Source: Lachnospiraceae bacterium 28-4
GTDB lineage: Bacteria; Bacillota; Clostridia; Lachnospirales; Lachnospiraceae
Length of the DNA: 64,000 bases
Direction of reading: 5' to 3'
Assembly (NCBI GenBank): GCA_000403275.2
Contig: KE159598.1
Span: 679,236-743,235, forward strand
In this document: positions 26,342 through 34,703 of the stretch, in pieces
Position numbering within the stretch: the stretch's first letter is position 1
How the letters are laid out: each line of letters starts with the position of its first letter
Notes under the pieces: generated by a model
The model's input: the letters and a program-made list of their open reading frames with translations, nothing else
What the model was told of the DNA's origin: nothing
Databases searched by the model: none
Made by a program: the position numbers and the translations under genes

Positions 26342-27139
26342 GTGGATATAGCATCAGTTTTAGGTTTGGCGTTATGTGGAGTTGTGTTTATATTTGGTAT
26401 TATTTCCAGCGGTGGTATTGGAGCGTTTGGTGATTTCGTGGATCCTCCGTCCATATTTATTACTTTGGGTGGATCTATTTTCTGTATGCTGGCATCTTAT
26501 TCTTTGAAAAATTTTAAAGAAGGGCTTGCGAGCATCAAGCTTATTTTTAAGACGCCGACGATAGATACGCCGCAGATGATTACGAAAATAATTGAATTGT
26601 CCAATATTGCCCGTAAGGAAGGCTTGCTTTCCCTGGAAGAAGCGGCAGCCGATTTGGATGATGATTTCCTGAAAAAGGGTATATTACTTATTGTAGACGG
26701 AACGGATCCGGAACTGGTTCGTGCCATTATGGAGACAGAGCTGATCAGTGTGGAAGGCAGACATAAGGCGAAGATCGGGTTCTGGGATTCGCTCGGTGCG
26801 ATGGGACCTGCCTGGGGTATGATCGGTACGCTGGTTGGTCTGGTTAATATGTTGAATAAAATGGATGACCCATCGGCAATCGGGCCGAATATGGCGGTGG
26901 CGCTGATTACTACGTTGTATGGTTCTTTGCTGGCAAACTGGCTGTGTGCGCCAGTTTCGAGTAAATTAAAGGAAAATAACGGGGAAGAAGTTATGATTAA
27001 AGAAATTATGATTGAAGGACTTCTTTCCATTCAGGCGGGTGAAAATCCGCGTGTTATAGAAGAAAAATTGAAATCATTCTTGTCACCGAAGGATAGACAG
27101 GCGCAGCAAGAAGAAGGCGGAGGTGAAGAAGTTGGCTAG
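26342..27139 (+). CDS. motA: flagellar motor stator protein MotA
   Basis: A 265-residue proton-channel stator subunit with four transmembrane segments: SVLGLALCGVVFIFGIISSG, SIFITLGGSIFCMLASY, and two after residue 150 in GAMGPAWGMIGTLVGLVNML and GPNMAVALITTLYGSLLANW. The cytoplasmic loop carries the charged region that contacts FliG. A GTG start (26342) is used. The end overlaps motB. Confidence 0.95.
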   Translation: MDIASVLGLALCGVVFIFGIISSGGIGAFGDFVDPPSIFITLGGSIFCMLASYSLKNFKEGLASIKLIFKTPTIDTPQMITKIIELSNIARKEGLLSLEEAAADLDDDFLKKGILLIVDGTDPELVRAIMETELISVEGRHKAKIGFWDSLGAMGPAWGMIGTLVGLVNMLNKMDDPSAIGPNMAVALITTLYGSLLANWLCAPVSSKLKENNGEEVMIKEIMIEGLLSIQAGENPRVIEEKLKSFLSPKDRQAQQEEGGGEEVG

Positions 27140-27938
27140 AAAAAAGCAGGAAGATCCGCCAAAACCAGCGGCGGCGTGGATGAATACATTTGCCGATCTG
27201 ATGAATCTTCTGTTGTGTTTCTTCGTTTTGCTGTTTTCCATGTCAACTGTGGATGCACAGAAATTCGAGCAGGTGGCGGCTTCTTTTGCTCAAAGTTTTA
27301 GTATATTTACCGCCGGGGCATCGGCGATTGGCGATGGTATTCTTGTAAGTAATGGGGTAAGCCAGTTAAACGAACTGGATCAATATATGAACAGCACGGG
27401 AAAGGCTTCGGACGGGGATATCGTTCCTGAGACATTGGCGGAAGCGGAAGCACAGGTAGAACAGGCGAAGATAGAAGAATCGGAAGAACTGGCAGAAAAG
27501 GTGGAAGAGTCTATTCAGGAAGAAAGTCTGGATGGAGTGATAGATATCGATATTACTTCCCAATATGTACAGCTGACATTGCAGGGTTCCTTGCTTTTTG
27601 ATTCGGGAAGCACTGTTTTGAAAGAAGAATCTTTACCGGTTCTGGATAAGATCGGCGTAATGCTGGAACGATATTCAGAAGGTACGATTGAAATAGAAGG
27701 GCATACGGACAATGTACCAATGTCCGGTGCAAAATATTCTAATAATGATGAGCTGAGCGGAGGCAGATCTCTTTCCGTATTTAATTATCTGATAGATCAT
27801 ACGAATCTCGACCCGTCGATGGTGAAACACTCGGGAAGAGGAGAGTATATGCCAATAGCGGATAATTCGACGGCAGAGGGTAGGGCGATGAACAGAAGGG
27901 TGGAGATTCGCATCTATAATTCGCTGAGTTCCTATTAA
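27132..27938 (+). CDS. motB: flagellar motor stator protein MotB
   Basis: A 268-residue stator subunit. After a short basic N-terminus, the single membrane helix FADLMNLLLCFFVLLFSM contains the proton-carrying Asp (about residue 22). The OmpA-like peptidoglycan-binding domain (IEIEGHTDNVPMSGAKYSNN, GRAMNRRVEIRI) is at the C-terminus. The TTG at 27132 is preferred to the GTG at 27123 because GGCGGAGG (27116-27123) would sit on the latter. It overlaps motA by 8 nt. Confidence 0.94.
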   Translation: MARKKQEDPPKPAAAWMNTFADLMNLLLCFFVLLFSMSTVDAQKFEQVAASFAQSFSIFTAGASAIGDGILVSNGVSQLNELDQYMNSTGKASDGDIVPETLAEAEAQVEQAKIEESEELAEKVEESIQEESLDGVIDIDITSQYVQLTLQGSLLFDSGSTVLKEESLPVLDKIGVMLERYSEGTIEIEGHTDNVPMSGAKYSNNDELSGGRSLSVFNYLIDHTNLDPSMVKHSGRGEYMPIADNSTAEGRAMNRRVEIRIYNSLSSY

Positions 27939-27959
27939 AAGAGTGGGAGGAAATTTCAC

Positions 27960-28478
27960 ATGAAAAAAAACATATTGGCTATATTGATACTTGCATTGCT
28001 GATTGTAAATATCGTATTGACATCCATTATGATGTTCAGTGTAGTCGGTGCGTCAAAAAAGACAACGCAGCTTGTAACGGATATTGCCTCGGTGCTGAAG
28101 CTTGAATTGAGAGGGGAAGACGGTGAAGTGATTACGGTTCCCATGGAAGAGACGGATGTATATAATATTACGGATCTGACGATTGAGCTGCAGCCGGATG
28201 CAGATGGTAATACACACTGGTGTCTCTTGGGAGTGACGCTTTCCATGAATATGAAGGATAAGGGGTACAAGTCCTTTGGTACGGTGGAAAATCTGGATGC
28301 AAAGAAGCCTTTGATGTCGGAAATTATTTTTGATGTAATCGGCAGCTATAAATTGGAAGAGTTAAAGGGCGGTAACGGTGAAGAGGAAGCAAAAGCTGAA
28401 ATATTAAGACGTATCCAGTCGATGTATGATTCGCAATTTATCTTCCGCGTTTCCTTTAGTGACATTAAATACCAATAA
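27960..28478 (+). CDS. fliL: flagellar basal body-associated protein FliL
   Basis: A 172-residue FliL-like protein with an N-terminal transmembrane anchor (ILAILILALLIVNIVLTSIM) and an extracytoplasmic domain ending in MSEIIFDVIGSYKLEEL and FIFRVSFSDIKYQ. FliL rings surround and stabilise the stator. It lies between motB and fliM as expected. Confidence 0.85.
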   Translation: MKKNILAILILALLIVNIVLTSIMMFSVVGASKKTTQLVTDIASVLKLELRGEDGEVITVPMEETDVYNITDLTIELQPDADGNTHWCLLGVTLSMNMKDKGYKSFGTVENLDAKKPLMSEIIFDVIGSYKLEELKGGNGEEEAKAEILRRIQSMYDSQFIFRVSFSDIKYQ

Positions 28479-28488
28479 TCTCCCATGC

Positions 28489-28563
28489 GTAGCACATATA
28501 CGTATTGCGTAACGTAAATTACGTGACGTAAATTGCGTGGCGCAAGTTGCGTAGTGCACATGC
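28489..28563. repeat. 14-bp imperfect tandem repeats between fliL and fliM
   Basis: Units gtaacgtaaattac (28509-28522), gtgacgtaaattgc (28523-28536), gtggcgcaagttgc (28537-28550) and a 13-bp gtagtgcacatgc (28551-28563) follow directly on one another. A partial relative (gtagcacatatac) lies at 28489-28501. Each unit is itself partly palindromic. No known element matches. Confidence 0.75.
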
Positions 28564-28603
28564 ACATTGCGCATGATAAACAAACAGGCAGGAGGTGACA
28601 TGA

Positions 28604-29584
28604 GTGGGTGAGGTACTGTCACAAAGCGAAATAGATAGTTTGCTCGCGGCGCTTAGTACGGGCGAGCTGGAAGTGGATGAAACGCAGCAGGAAAAAGAAA
28701 AACAGGTAAAAAATTATGATTTTAAACGTCCTGCAAAATTTTCCAAAGAACATTTGCGTACTCTTGAAATTATATATGAACATTATGGCAGACTGGTATC
28801 TACCAATCTGGCGGTTTATCTGAGAAAGAATATACAAATCAGTGTGGCGAGTTCGGAAACGGTTACTTTTTCAGAGTTTTCCAATGCGCTTTCCAATCCG
28901 GTTATTTTGGGGATTATAAATTTTAGTCCTTTGCCCGGGAACATTATTATTGATGTATCCTGCAATCTTGGGTTTGCGATGATAGACAGGATGTTGGGAG
29001 GCCAGGGAAATCCATTAGAGAAAAACAGGGAGTTTTCCGAGATAGAAATGGCCATTTTGGAAAAATTGATCATAATATGTATGCAGATGATGCGGGAGCC
29101 ATGGAAAAATGTGCTTGATATCAATCCGGTGATGGAGAGGATTGAGACCAATTCACAGTTTGCACAGATGATAGCTCCCAGCGATATGATAGCGATCGTT
29201 ACTTTGAACGTTAAGATAGGTGAAATAGAGGGCCTTATGAATATATGTCTTCCGTTCTTTACGTTGGAAGATATTATAGATAAATTGAATACTAAGTTCT
29301 GGTATTCGACAATGCAGGCAAAGAGCAGTGAAAACTACGAAGAATATATCGAGTCACTAATTAGAAGGGTGAGTATCCCTGTTAAGGCTGTTTTGGGGAA
29401 AAGCAGTGTTTCGGTCAATGACTTCGTTAATTTACAGCCAGGAGATATTATACGGCTGGATAAGGGTGTAGATAGTGAACTGAACATTTATGTCGGAAAT
29501 TTAAGAAAATTCACCGCATTGCCGGGTTCCAGCAAAGATAAATATGCTGTAAGAGTTACCTCGGTAATCAGAGAGGGGGAGTAG
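28604..29584 (+). CDS. fliM: flagellar motor switch protein FliM
   Basis: A 326-residue C-ring protein. The N-terminal CheY-P-binding motif is LSQSEIDSLLAAL, followed by the CheC-like middle domain and a C-terminal SpoA/FliN-like domain (VNDFVNLQPGDIIRLDKGVD). It starts at GTG 28604 behind GGAGGTG. The nearby ATG at 28600 is out of frame and hits a stop after three codons. It ends 1 nt before fliY. Confidence 0.96.
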   Translation: MGEVLSQSEIDSLLAALSTGELEVDETQQEKEKQVKNYDFKRPAKFSKEHLRTLEIIYEHYGRLVSTNLAVYLRKNIQISVASSETVTFSEFSNALSNPVILGIINFSPLPGNIIIDVSCNLGFAMIDRMLGGQGNPLEKNREFSEIEMAILEKLIIICMQMMREPWKNVLDINPVMERIETNSQFAQMIAPSDMIAIVTLNVKIGEIEGLMNICLPFFTLEDIIDKLNTKFWYSTMQAKSSENYEEYIESLIRRVSIPVKAVLGKSSVSVNDFVNLQPGDIIRLDKGVDSELNIYVGNLRKFTALPGSSKDKYAVRVTSVIREGE

Positions 29585-29585
29585 T

Positions 29586-30821
29586 ATGGACGGAATGTTA
29601 TCGCAAGATGAAATAAATGCATTATTGAACGGAATAGATCTGACGGATGAAAGCGATGATGATGTGGAAGCTGCGCCGGACGGCGAATCCAATGAAATAG
29701 ATGAAAGTTTACTTTCTGATGTGGAAAAGGATGCGATCGGCGAAGTTGCGAATATCAGCATGGGATCTTCAGCCACGACGTTGTATTCCCTTGTAAACCG
29801 TAAGGTGGATATTACGACGCCGACGGTCAGCCTGGCAAATTGGTCGGGAGTATTGGATGCATATGAAAGGCCGTGTGTATTTATTCAGATCAAATATACG
29901 GCGGGTCTGGAAGGCTCCAATATACTTGTATTAAAAGAACATGATGTAAAGATCATTACCGATCTTATGATGGGCGGCGATGGTACAAATACGGAAGGCG
30001 AACTGGGAGAACTGCATCTGAGCGCAATTTCAGAGGCTATGAACCAGATGATGGGTTCGGCAGCCACCTCTCTTTCCACAATGCTTGGCAAGATGATAGA
30101 TATCAGCCCTCCGGATGCAAGTTTGATTGACCTGAATGATTTTGAGTCAGGTGAAGACATTGCTACCTTTTTAAAGGGTACTTTTGTAAAGATATCCTTC
30201 CGGATGCAGATAGGGGATTTGGTAGACAGTACGGTTATGCAAATATATCCTCTGGATTTTGCAAAGGGATTATATGACGCTTTTATGAATAATCAGTTGG
30301 GACTTAGCGAACCTGAACCTGCAGCAGCTCCGACGCCAGCACCGGCTCCGACGCCGGCTCCTGTACCGGAGCAGCCGATGATGCAGCCGCAGATGGATAT
30401 GTCTCAGATGGGAATGGGCGGAATGCAGCAGATGCAGCAAATGGGAATGCCAAATATGCAAATGCAGATGCCACAGATGGGAGTGCCGCAGATGCAGATG
30501 GCGATGCCGCAGATGCAAATGCCAAATATGAATATTCAGCCGGCACAATTCCAGAATTTTTCAACAGATTACAGCGGGATACAGAGCAATGAGAATATTG
30601 GGCTCATTATGGATGTACCGTTAGAGGTTACGGTGGAATTGGGGAGAACGAGCAAATCCATTTCGGAGATTTTGGATTTTGCACCAGGTACAATTATTGA
30701 ACTTGATAAGATTGCAGGAGAACCGATAGATGTTTTGGTAAACGGTAAGTTTGTAGCAAAAGGTGAAGTAGTAGTCATTGAAGAAAGTTTTGGTATCCGT
30801 GTAACTGAAATTATTAAATAA
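29586..30821 (+). CDS. fliY: flagellar motor switch phosphatase FliY
   Basis: A 411-residue FliY that combines three parts. The N-terminal peptide MLSQDEINALLNG is FliM-like. A CheC-type phosphatase domain has both active-site helices (KDAIGEVANISMGSSATTL and AISEAMNQMMGSAATSLS), so it should dephosphorylate CheY-P. The C-terminal FliN domain is VPLEVTVELGRTSKSISEIL. Domains two and three are joined by a Pro/Ala stretch and then a roughly 55-residue Met/Gln/Pro repeat (QMQMPQMG-type, about residues 262-320), which is unusual. Confidence 0.95.
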   Translation: MDGMLSQDEINALLNGIDLTDESDDDVEAAPDGESNEIDESLLSDVEKDAIGEVANISMGSSATTLYSLVNRKVDITTPTVSLANWSGVLDAYERPCVFIQIKYTAGLEGSNILVLKEHDVKIITDLMMGGDGTNTEGELGELHLSAISEAMNQMMGSAATSLSTMLGKMIDISPPDASLIDLNDFESGEDIATFLKGTFVKISFRMQIGDLVDSTVMQIYPLDFAKGLYDAFMNNQLGLSEPEPAAAPTPAPAPTPAPVPEQPMMQPQMDMSQMGMGGMQQMQQMGMPNMQMQMPQMGVPQMQMAMPQMQMPNMNIQPAQFQNFSTDYSGIQSNENIGLIMDVPLEVTVELGRTSKSISEILDFAPGTIIELDKIAGEPIDVLVNGKFVAKGEVVVIEESFGIRVTEIIK

Positions 30822-30844
30822 AAGAGGAAATAGGAGAAAAAAAG

Positions 30845-31207
30845 ATGGCAAAAAATATTTTAATTTGCGATGATGCGGCATTTATGCGTATGATGATCAA
30901 AGATATCCTTACAAAAAACGGATATAATGTTGCCGGCGAGGCGGAGAACGGGGCAAAGGCAGTGGAAAAATATAATGAATTGCATCCCGATCTGGTACTT
31001 ATGGATATTACGATGCCGGAAATGGACGGCATTCAGGCATTAAAGAAAATCAAAGAGGGAAATCCCGGCGCGCTTGTTATTATGTGTTCCGCAATGGGAC
31101 AGCAGGCAATGGTCATCGAATCCATTCAGGCTGGAGCAAAGGACTTTATTGTTAAGCCTTTCCAGGCGGAGCGTGTATTGGAAGCAGTGAAAAAGGTAGT
31201 CGGCTAA
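30845..31207 (+). CDS. cheY: chemotaxis response regulator CheY
   Basis: A 120-residue single receiver domain. Acidic pocket D9-D10, phospho-acceptor D54 in LVLMDITMPEMDG, and the conserved Lys in FIVKPF. It is placed between the switch genes and the export gate genes, as in Bacillus. The output target is FliM/FliY. Confidence 0.95.
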   Translation: MAKNILICDDAAFMRMMIKDILTKNGYNVAGEAENGAKAVEKYNELHPDLVLMDITMPEMDGIQALKKIKEGNPGALVIMCSAMGQQAMVIESIQAGAKDFIVKPFQAERVLEAVKKVVG

Positions 31208-31208
31208 G

Positions 31209-31583
31209 ATGCTGCTTACGGTATCTAGCGGCATGAACTCATTTCTGCAGTTTTGTACGGTACTTTTGATTTTTTTGTTTGTGTTGGTAATTACTTGGGC
31301 AGCCACGAAATGGATTGCCAATTTCCAGGGCGGCAGAACCGGCGGAACGAACGTTGAGGTAGTGGAGACTTATCGTCTGACTGCAAGTAAGTATATTCAA
31401 ATAATAAGGACCGGAGAGAAATATCTGGCGGTAGCTGTATGCAAGGATACGGTAACGATGCTTGCGGAGATACCCGCCGAGCAGATTCATTTGCCGGACA
31501 GACCGGTGGATTCTATGCCAGACTTTAAGAAAATTTTTGAAAAAGCTAAGATGTTGGATAAAAACCAAAGGAATGAAGAATAG
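31209..31583 (+). CDS. fliO: flagellar biosynthetic protein FliO (FliZ-type)
   Basis: A 124-residue small membrane protein with one N-terminal helix (FLQFCTVLLIFLFVLVITWA) and a cytoplasmic part (GTNVEVVETYRLTASKYIQIIRTGEKYLAVAV) of FliO type, which helps assemble the FliP ring. ATG at 31233 is an alternative start; neither has a strong ribosome binding site. Translation may be coupled to cheY, which ends 1 nt upstream. Confidence 0.85.
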   Translation: MLLTVSSGMNSFLQFCTVLLIFLFVLVITWAATKWIANFQGGRTGGTNVEVVETYRLTASKYIQIIRTGEKYLAVAVCKDTVTMLAEIPAEQIHLPDRPVDSMPDFKKIFEKAKMLDKNQRNEE

Positions 31584-31592
31584 GCAAGATAT

Positions 31593-32462
31593 ATGAAAAG
31601 ACATTTTTCCGGAAAAAGATTTTTAAGGATGATATGCCTGCTGTTTTTGGTAGGCATATTGTTGTATATATGCAGTCCGGTTCCGGTATATGCAACGGAA
31701 AGAGAATCCAACCTGACCGGAACGACGGATGCAAGAACGACTTTGCGTGATCCTGGAGAAGCACAGTCGCAGGAAGAGTTGCAGGAACTGAATATAGGCA
31801 ATACTTTCTCGATAACTTATAATGATGGGAACGGTCAGATAAACGGCACGCTCAGAATATTGATTACACTGACGCTGATCGCGCTGGCACCTACACTGAT
31901 CCTAATGCTGACTTCGTTTACCAGGATCATTATTGTGCTGCATTTTACGAGGGCGGCCTTAAATACCCAAACAGCACCTCCGAATCAGGTGATGATTGGG
32001 TTAGCTTTGTTTTTAACCTTTTTCATTATGCAGCCTACGCTGAACAATGTTTATGAGAATGCGGTAATACCCTTTGAAGCAGGGGAAATCGATCAGGAGG
32101 AGGCATTAAAGGCAGGGATGGAGCCATTCAGAAATTTCATGTATGGCCAGACGCAGAAGAAGGATGTACGCTTATTTATGGAAATAAGCAATACGGAATG
32201 GGATGGGAATCTGGACAGCATACCGAGCAGCGTATTGATTCCCAGTTTTATTGTTAGTGAACTAAGGAGTGCATTTATCATTGGCTTCTTTATTTATATT
32301 CCGTTTATCGTTATTGATATGGTTGTGGCATCTACTTTGATGAGTATGGGTATGATGATGCTGCCGCCTACAACGATATCCATGCCGTTTAAAGTACTGT
32401 TGTTTGTACTGGCAGATGGATGGAACCTGATCATAGGGAGTCTGGTGAAGACTTTTTATTAG
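31593..32462 (+). CDS. fliP: flagellar export gate protein FliP
   Basis: A 289-residue FliP with a signal peptide (MICLLFLVGILLYICSPVPVYA, cleaved after about residue 34), then four membrane segments. Conserved parts are LMLTSFTRIIIVLHFTRAAL, TQTAPPNQVMIGLALFLTFF, and FILSE-like VSELRSAFIIGFFIYIPF. It forms the core of the export channel with FliQ and FliR. Confidence 0.95.
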   Translation: MKRHFSGKRFLRMICLLFLVGILLYICSPVPVYATERESNLTGTTDARTTLRDPGEAQSQEELQELNIGNTFSITYNDGNGQINGTLRILITLTLIALAPTLILMLTSFTRIIIVLHFTRAALNTQTAPPNQVMIGLALFLTFFIMQPTLNNVYENAVIPFEAGEIDQEEALKAGMEPFRNFMYGQTQKKDVRLFMEISNTEWDGNLDSIPSSVLIPSFIVSELRSAFIIGFFIYIPFIVIDMVVASTLMSMGMMMLPPTTISMPFKVLLFVLADGWNLIIGSLVKTFY

Positions 32463-32519
32463 CGTATTATTTATTGGACAAGTGTTGGATAATGATGCTA
32501 TTAGGAAGGGAGGCAGAAA

Positions 32520-32789
32520 ATGTCAATAGATGACGTGACTGCGGTTGCGGGCGAGGCCCTTTATCTGATTATAAAAACGGCAGCCCCGGTATTGCTCGTT
32601 TCGCTTGTCGTCGGGCTTATTATCAGTATTTTTCAGACAGTAACTTCTATTCAGGAACAGACGCTTACCTTTGTGCCTAAAATAATCTGCGTATTTATGG
32701 CAATTATAGTTTTAGGGCATTGGATGATGAATGGAATGACAGAGTTCATGATCAGGCTTTGGACTGATTTTAGCATATATATACGGTAA
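32520..32789 (+). CDS. fliQ: flagellar export gate protein FliQ
   Basis: An 89-residue, two-helix membrane protein. APVLLVSLVVGLIISIFQTVTSIQEQTLTFVPKI is the FliQ signature. A strong AGGAAGGGAGG ribosome binding site precedes it. Confidence 0.95.
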   Translation: MSIDDVTAVAGEALYLIIKTAAPVLLVSLVVGLIISIFQTVTSIQEQTLTFVPKIICVFMAIIVLGHWMMNGMTEFMIRLWTDFSIYIR

Positions 32790-32794
32790 AATCG

Positions 32795-33577
32795 ATGATT
32801 AACAGTACTTTTTCATATGCGGATCTTGAATATTTTTTGCTTATATTTACGAGAGTGACCTGCTTCATTTTTATTGCCCCTTTTTTTGGAATGAATAATA
32901 CGCCAAGGAGAGTAAAAATAGGTCTGGGCATCTTTGTGTCACTGCTTATTTTTAACGGAATAACGCCTCATGAGGTAATCGAATATAGGACTTTGATGGA
33001 ATATTCCATTATAGTAATGAAGGAAGCGGTTACAGGATTTTTAGTAGGCTTTGGGGCAACGCTTTGCAGTTCTATTGTATCTTTTGCCGGTCATATTATC
33101 GATATGGAGATTGGGTTATCCATGGTTACACTGATGGATCCAACAACAAAGGAAGGCGCAAGTATTTCCGGCGTTTTTTACCAGTATATGGTTATGCTGA
33201 TGTTGATTATCAGCGGAATGCATGAGTATCTGCTGAAGGCGTTGCTGGAAACTTTTACCCTGATACCGATCAATGGCGCCGTTTTTCATATGGATTCCCT
33301 GATGGTTTCTGCGGTTCGCTTTATGAGCGAATATATTATTGTCGGTTTTCGCATATGCCTTCCGGTTTTTGCGGTAATGGTTCTGCTGAATGCCATACTT
33401 GGTATTCTGGCAAAGGTTGCCCCGCAGATGAACATGTTTGCGGTCGGTATCCAGCTGAAGGTTCTTACAGGATTGACCGTGCTTTTTCTGACCGTGGGAA
33501 TGCTGCCGGGGGCTTCCAGTTTTATTTTTACACAGATGAAAAAAATTGTGGTATCATTTGTGGAAGGAATGATGTAA
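32795..33577 (+). CDS. fliR: flagellar export gate protein FliR
   Basis: A 260-residue membrane protein with about six hydrophobic segments. FLLIFTRVTCFIFIAPFFG and GFLVGFGATLCSSIVSFAGHIIDMEIGLSM are typical of FliR, as is the C-terminal QLKVLTGLTVLFLTVGMLP. Its last codon overlaps the flhB start (TAATG). Confidence 0.95.
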   Translation: MINSTFSYADLEYFLLIFTRVTCFIFIAPFFGMNNTPRRVKIGLGIFVSLLIFNGITPHEVIEYRTLMEYSIIVMKEAVTGFLVGFGATLCSSIVSFAGHIIDMEIGLSMVTLMDPTTKEGASISGVFYQYMVMLMLIISGMHEYLLKALLETFTLIPINGAVFHMDSLMVSAVRFMSEYIIVGFRICLPVFAVMVLLNAILGILAKVAPQMNMFAVGIQLKVLTGLTVLFLTVGMLPGASSFIFTQMKKIVVSFVEGMM

Positions 33578-34686
33578 TGTTATTATATAACCTTCAGTTT
33601 TTTGCAAAAGAGGGACCCGGAGGGGAAAAGACAGAACCGGCTACAGAGAAAAAGCTAAGGGATGCACGAAAGGAAGGGCAGGTTGCCAAAAGTAAGGAAA
33701 TAGGGAATGCATTTGGTCTGCTTGCGTTGTTTTTAGTTTTAAAGTTTTATGTCGGCTTTATGGGGAACCGTTTTATAGGTGGTTTCAGCAGCGTTTATTC
33801 CCAGATTCCGGAATATATTAAGATGTATGACGGCCAGGTGCCGGTGACGAATATTAATACGATATTCAGCCATACAGTGTTGGATATGCTGCTTATTATG
33901 GGGCCGATCCTGATTATCGGGGTGGCGGTTGCTTTTCTGTGCGATGTAGTTCAGGTGAAGTGGAAGCCTACAGGGAAACCTCTTATGCCCAAGTTCAGCA
34001 AATTGAATCCGATCAAAGGTTTCAAAAAGATCATATCCAAGGAAGCCATTGTGGAATTGGTGAAATCCATATTAAAGATCGGCTTGATTGTTTATGTGGT
34101 ATATTCTTATTTGAAGGACAAATACGAGACTATTTTTTTATTATATGATATTTCTCTGAAACAGGCGATCGGCCTGATTGGGGAGCTGGTTACAGAGTTG
34201 GGAATACGCGTTTCTTTGGTTTATCTGATTGTGGGTTTTTTAGACTATATATATCAGAAGCTTAAGTTTAAAGAAGACATGAAGATGACAAAACAGGAAA
34301 TTAAGGATGAATATAAGGATCAGGAGGGTGATCCCCAAATCAAAGGAAAACAGAAACAGCGTATGAGGGAGGCGGCACAACGACGTATGATGCAGAAGCT
34401 GCCGGAAGCGGATGTGGTAATTACCAACCCGACCCATTATGCCGTAGCGATTAAATATGATCCGGATGAGTATGAAGCGCCTATGGTGCTTGCAAAGGGA
34501 GAAAATTATCTGGCGCAGAAGATCAAAGAGGCGGCGAAGGAGCATCATATTGAAATTGTGGAGAACAAACCGCTGGCGAGGATGCTGTATGCCAATGTGG
34601 AAGTAGGGGAATTGGTTCCGCCGGAACTGTATCAGGCAGTGGCGGAAGTCCTTGCGTTTGTATACCATTTGCAGGGTAAAGTATAA
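33577..34686 (+). CDS. flhB: flagellar export switch protein FlhB
   Basis: A 369-residue FlhB. It starts with MLLYNLQFFAKEG and the basic EPATEKKLRDARKEGQV, and has four membrane helices. The cytoplasmic domain contains the autocleavage site NPTH in VVITNPTHYAVAIKYD. It governs substrate specificity with FliK. The start at 33577 (1-nt overlap with fliR, GGAAGGA upstream) replaces the longer frame that begins inside fliR. Confidence 0.95.
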   Translation: MLLYNLQFFAKEGPGGEKTEPATEKKLRDARKEGQVAKSKEIGNAFGLLALFLVLKFYVGFMGNRFIGGFSSVYSQIPEYIKMYDGQVPVTNINTIFSHTVLDMLLIMGPILIIGVAVAFLCDVVQVKWKPTGKPLMPKFSKLNPIKGFKKIISKEAIVELVKSILKIGLIVYVVYSYLKDKYETIFLLYDISLKQAIGLIGELVTELGIRVSLVYLIVGFLDYIYQKLKFKEDMKMTKQEIKDEYKDQEGDPQIKGKQKQRMREAAQRRMMQKLPEADVVITNPTHYAVAIKYDPDEYEAPMVLAKGENYLAQKIKEAAKEHHIEIVENKPLARMLYANVEVGELVPPELYQAVAEVLAFVYHLQGKV

Positions 34687-34703
34687 GAGAGGAGAAACAG
34701 GGC

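Noticed and set aside
33355-33576. Longer FlhB reading frame
   Set aside because: The extension overlaps fliR in another frame and has no FlhB-like sequence; the ATG at 33577 gives the normal N-terminus.
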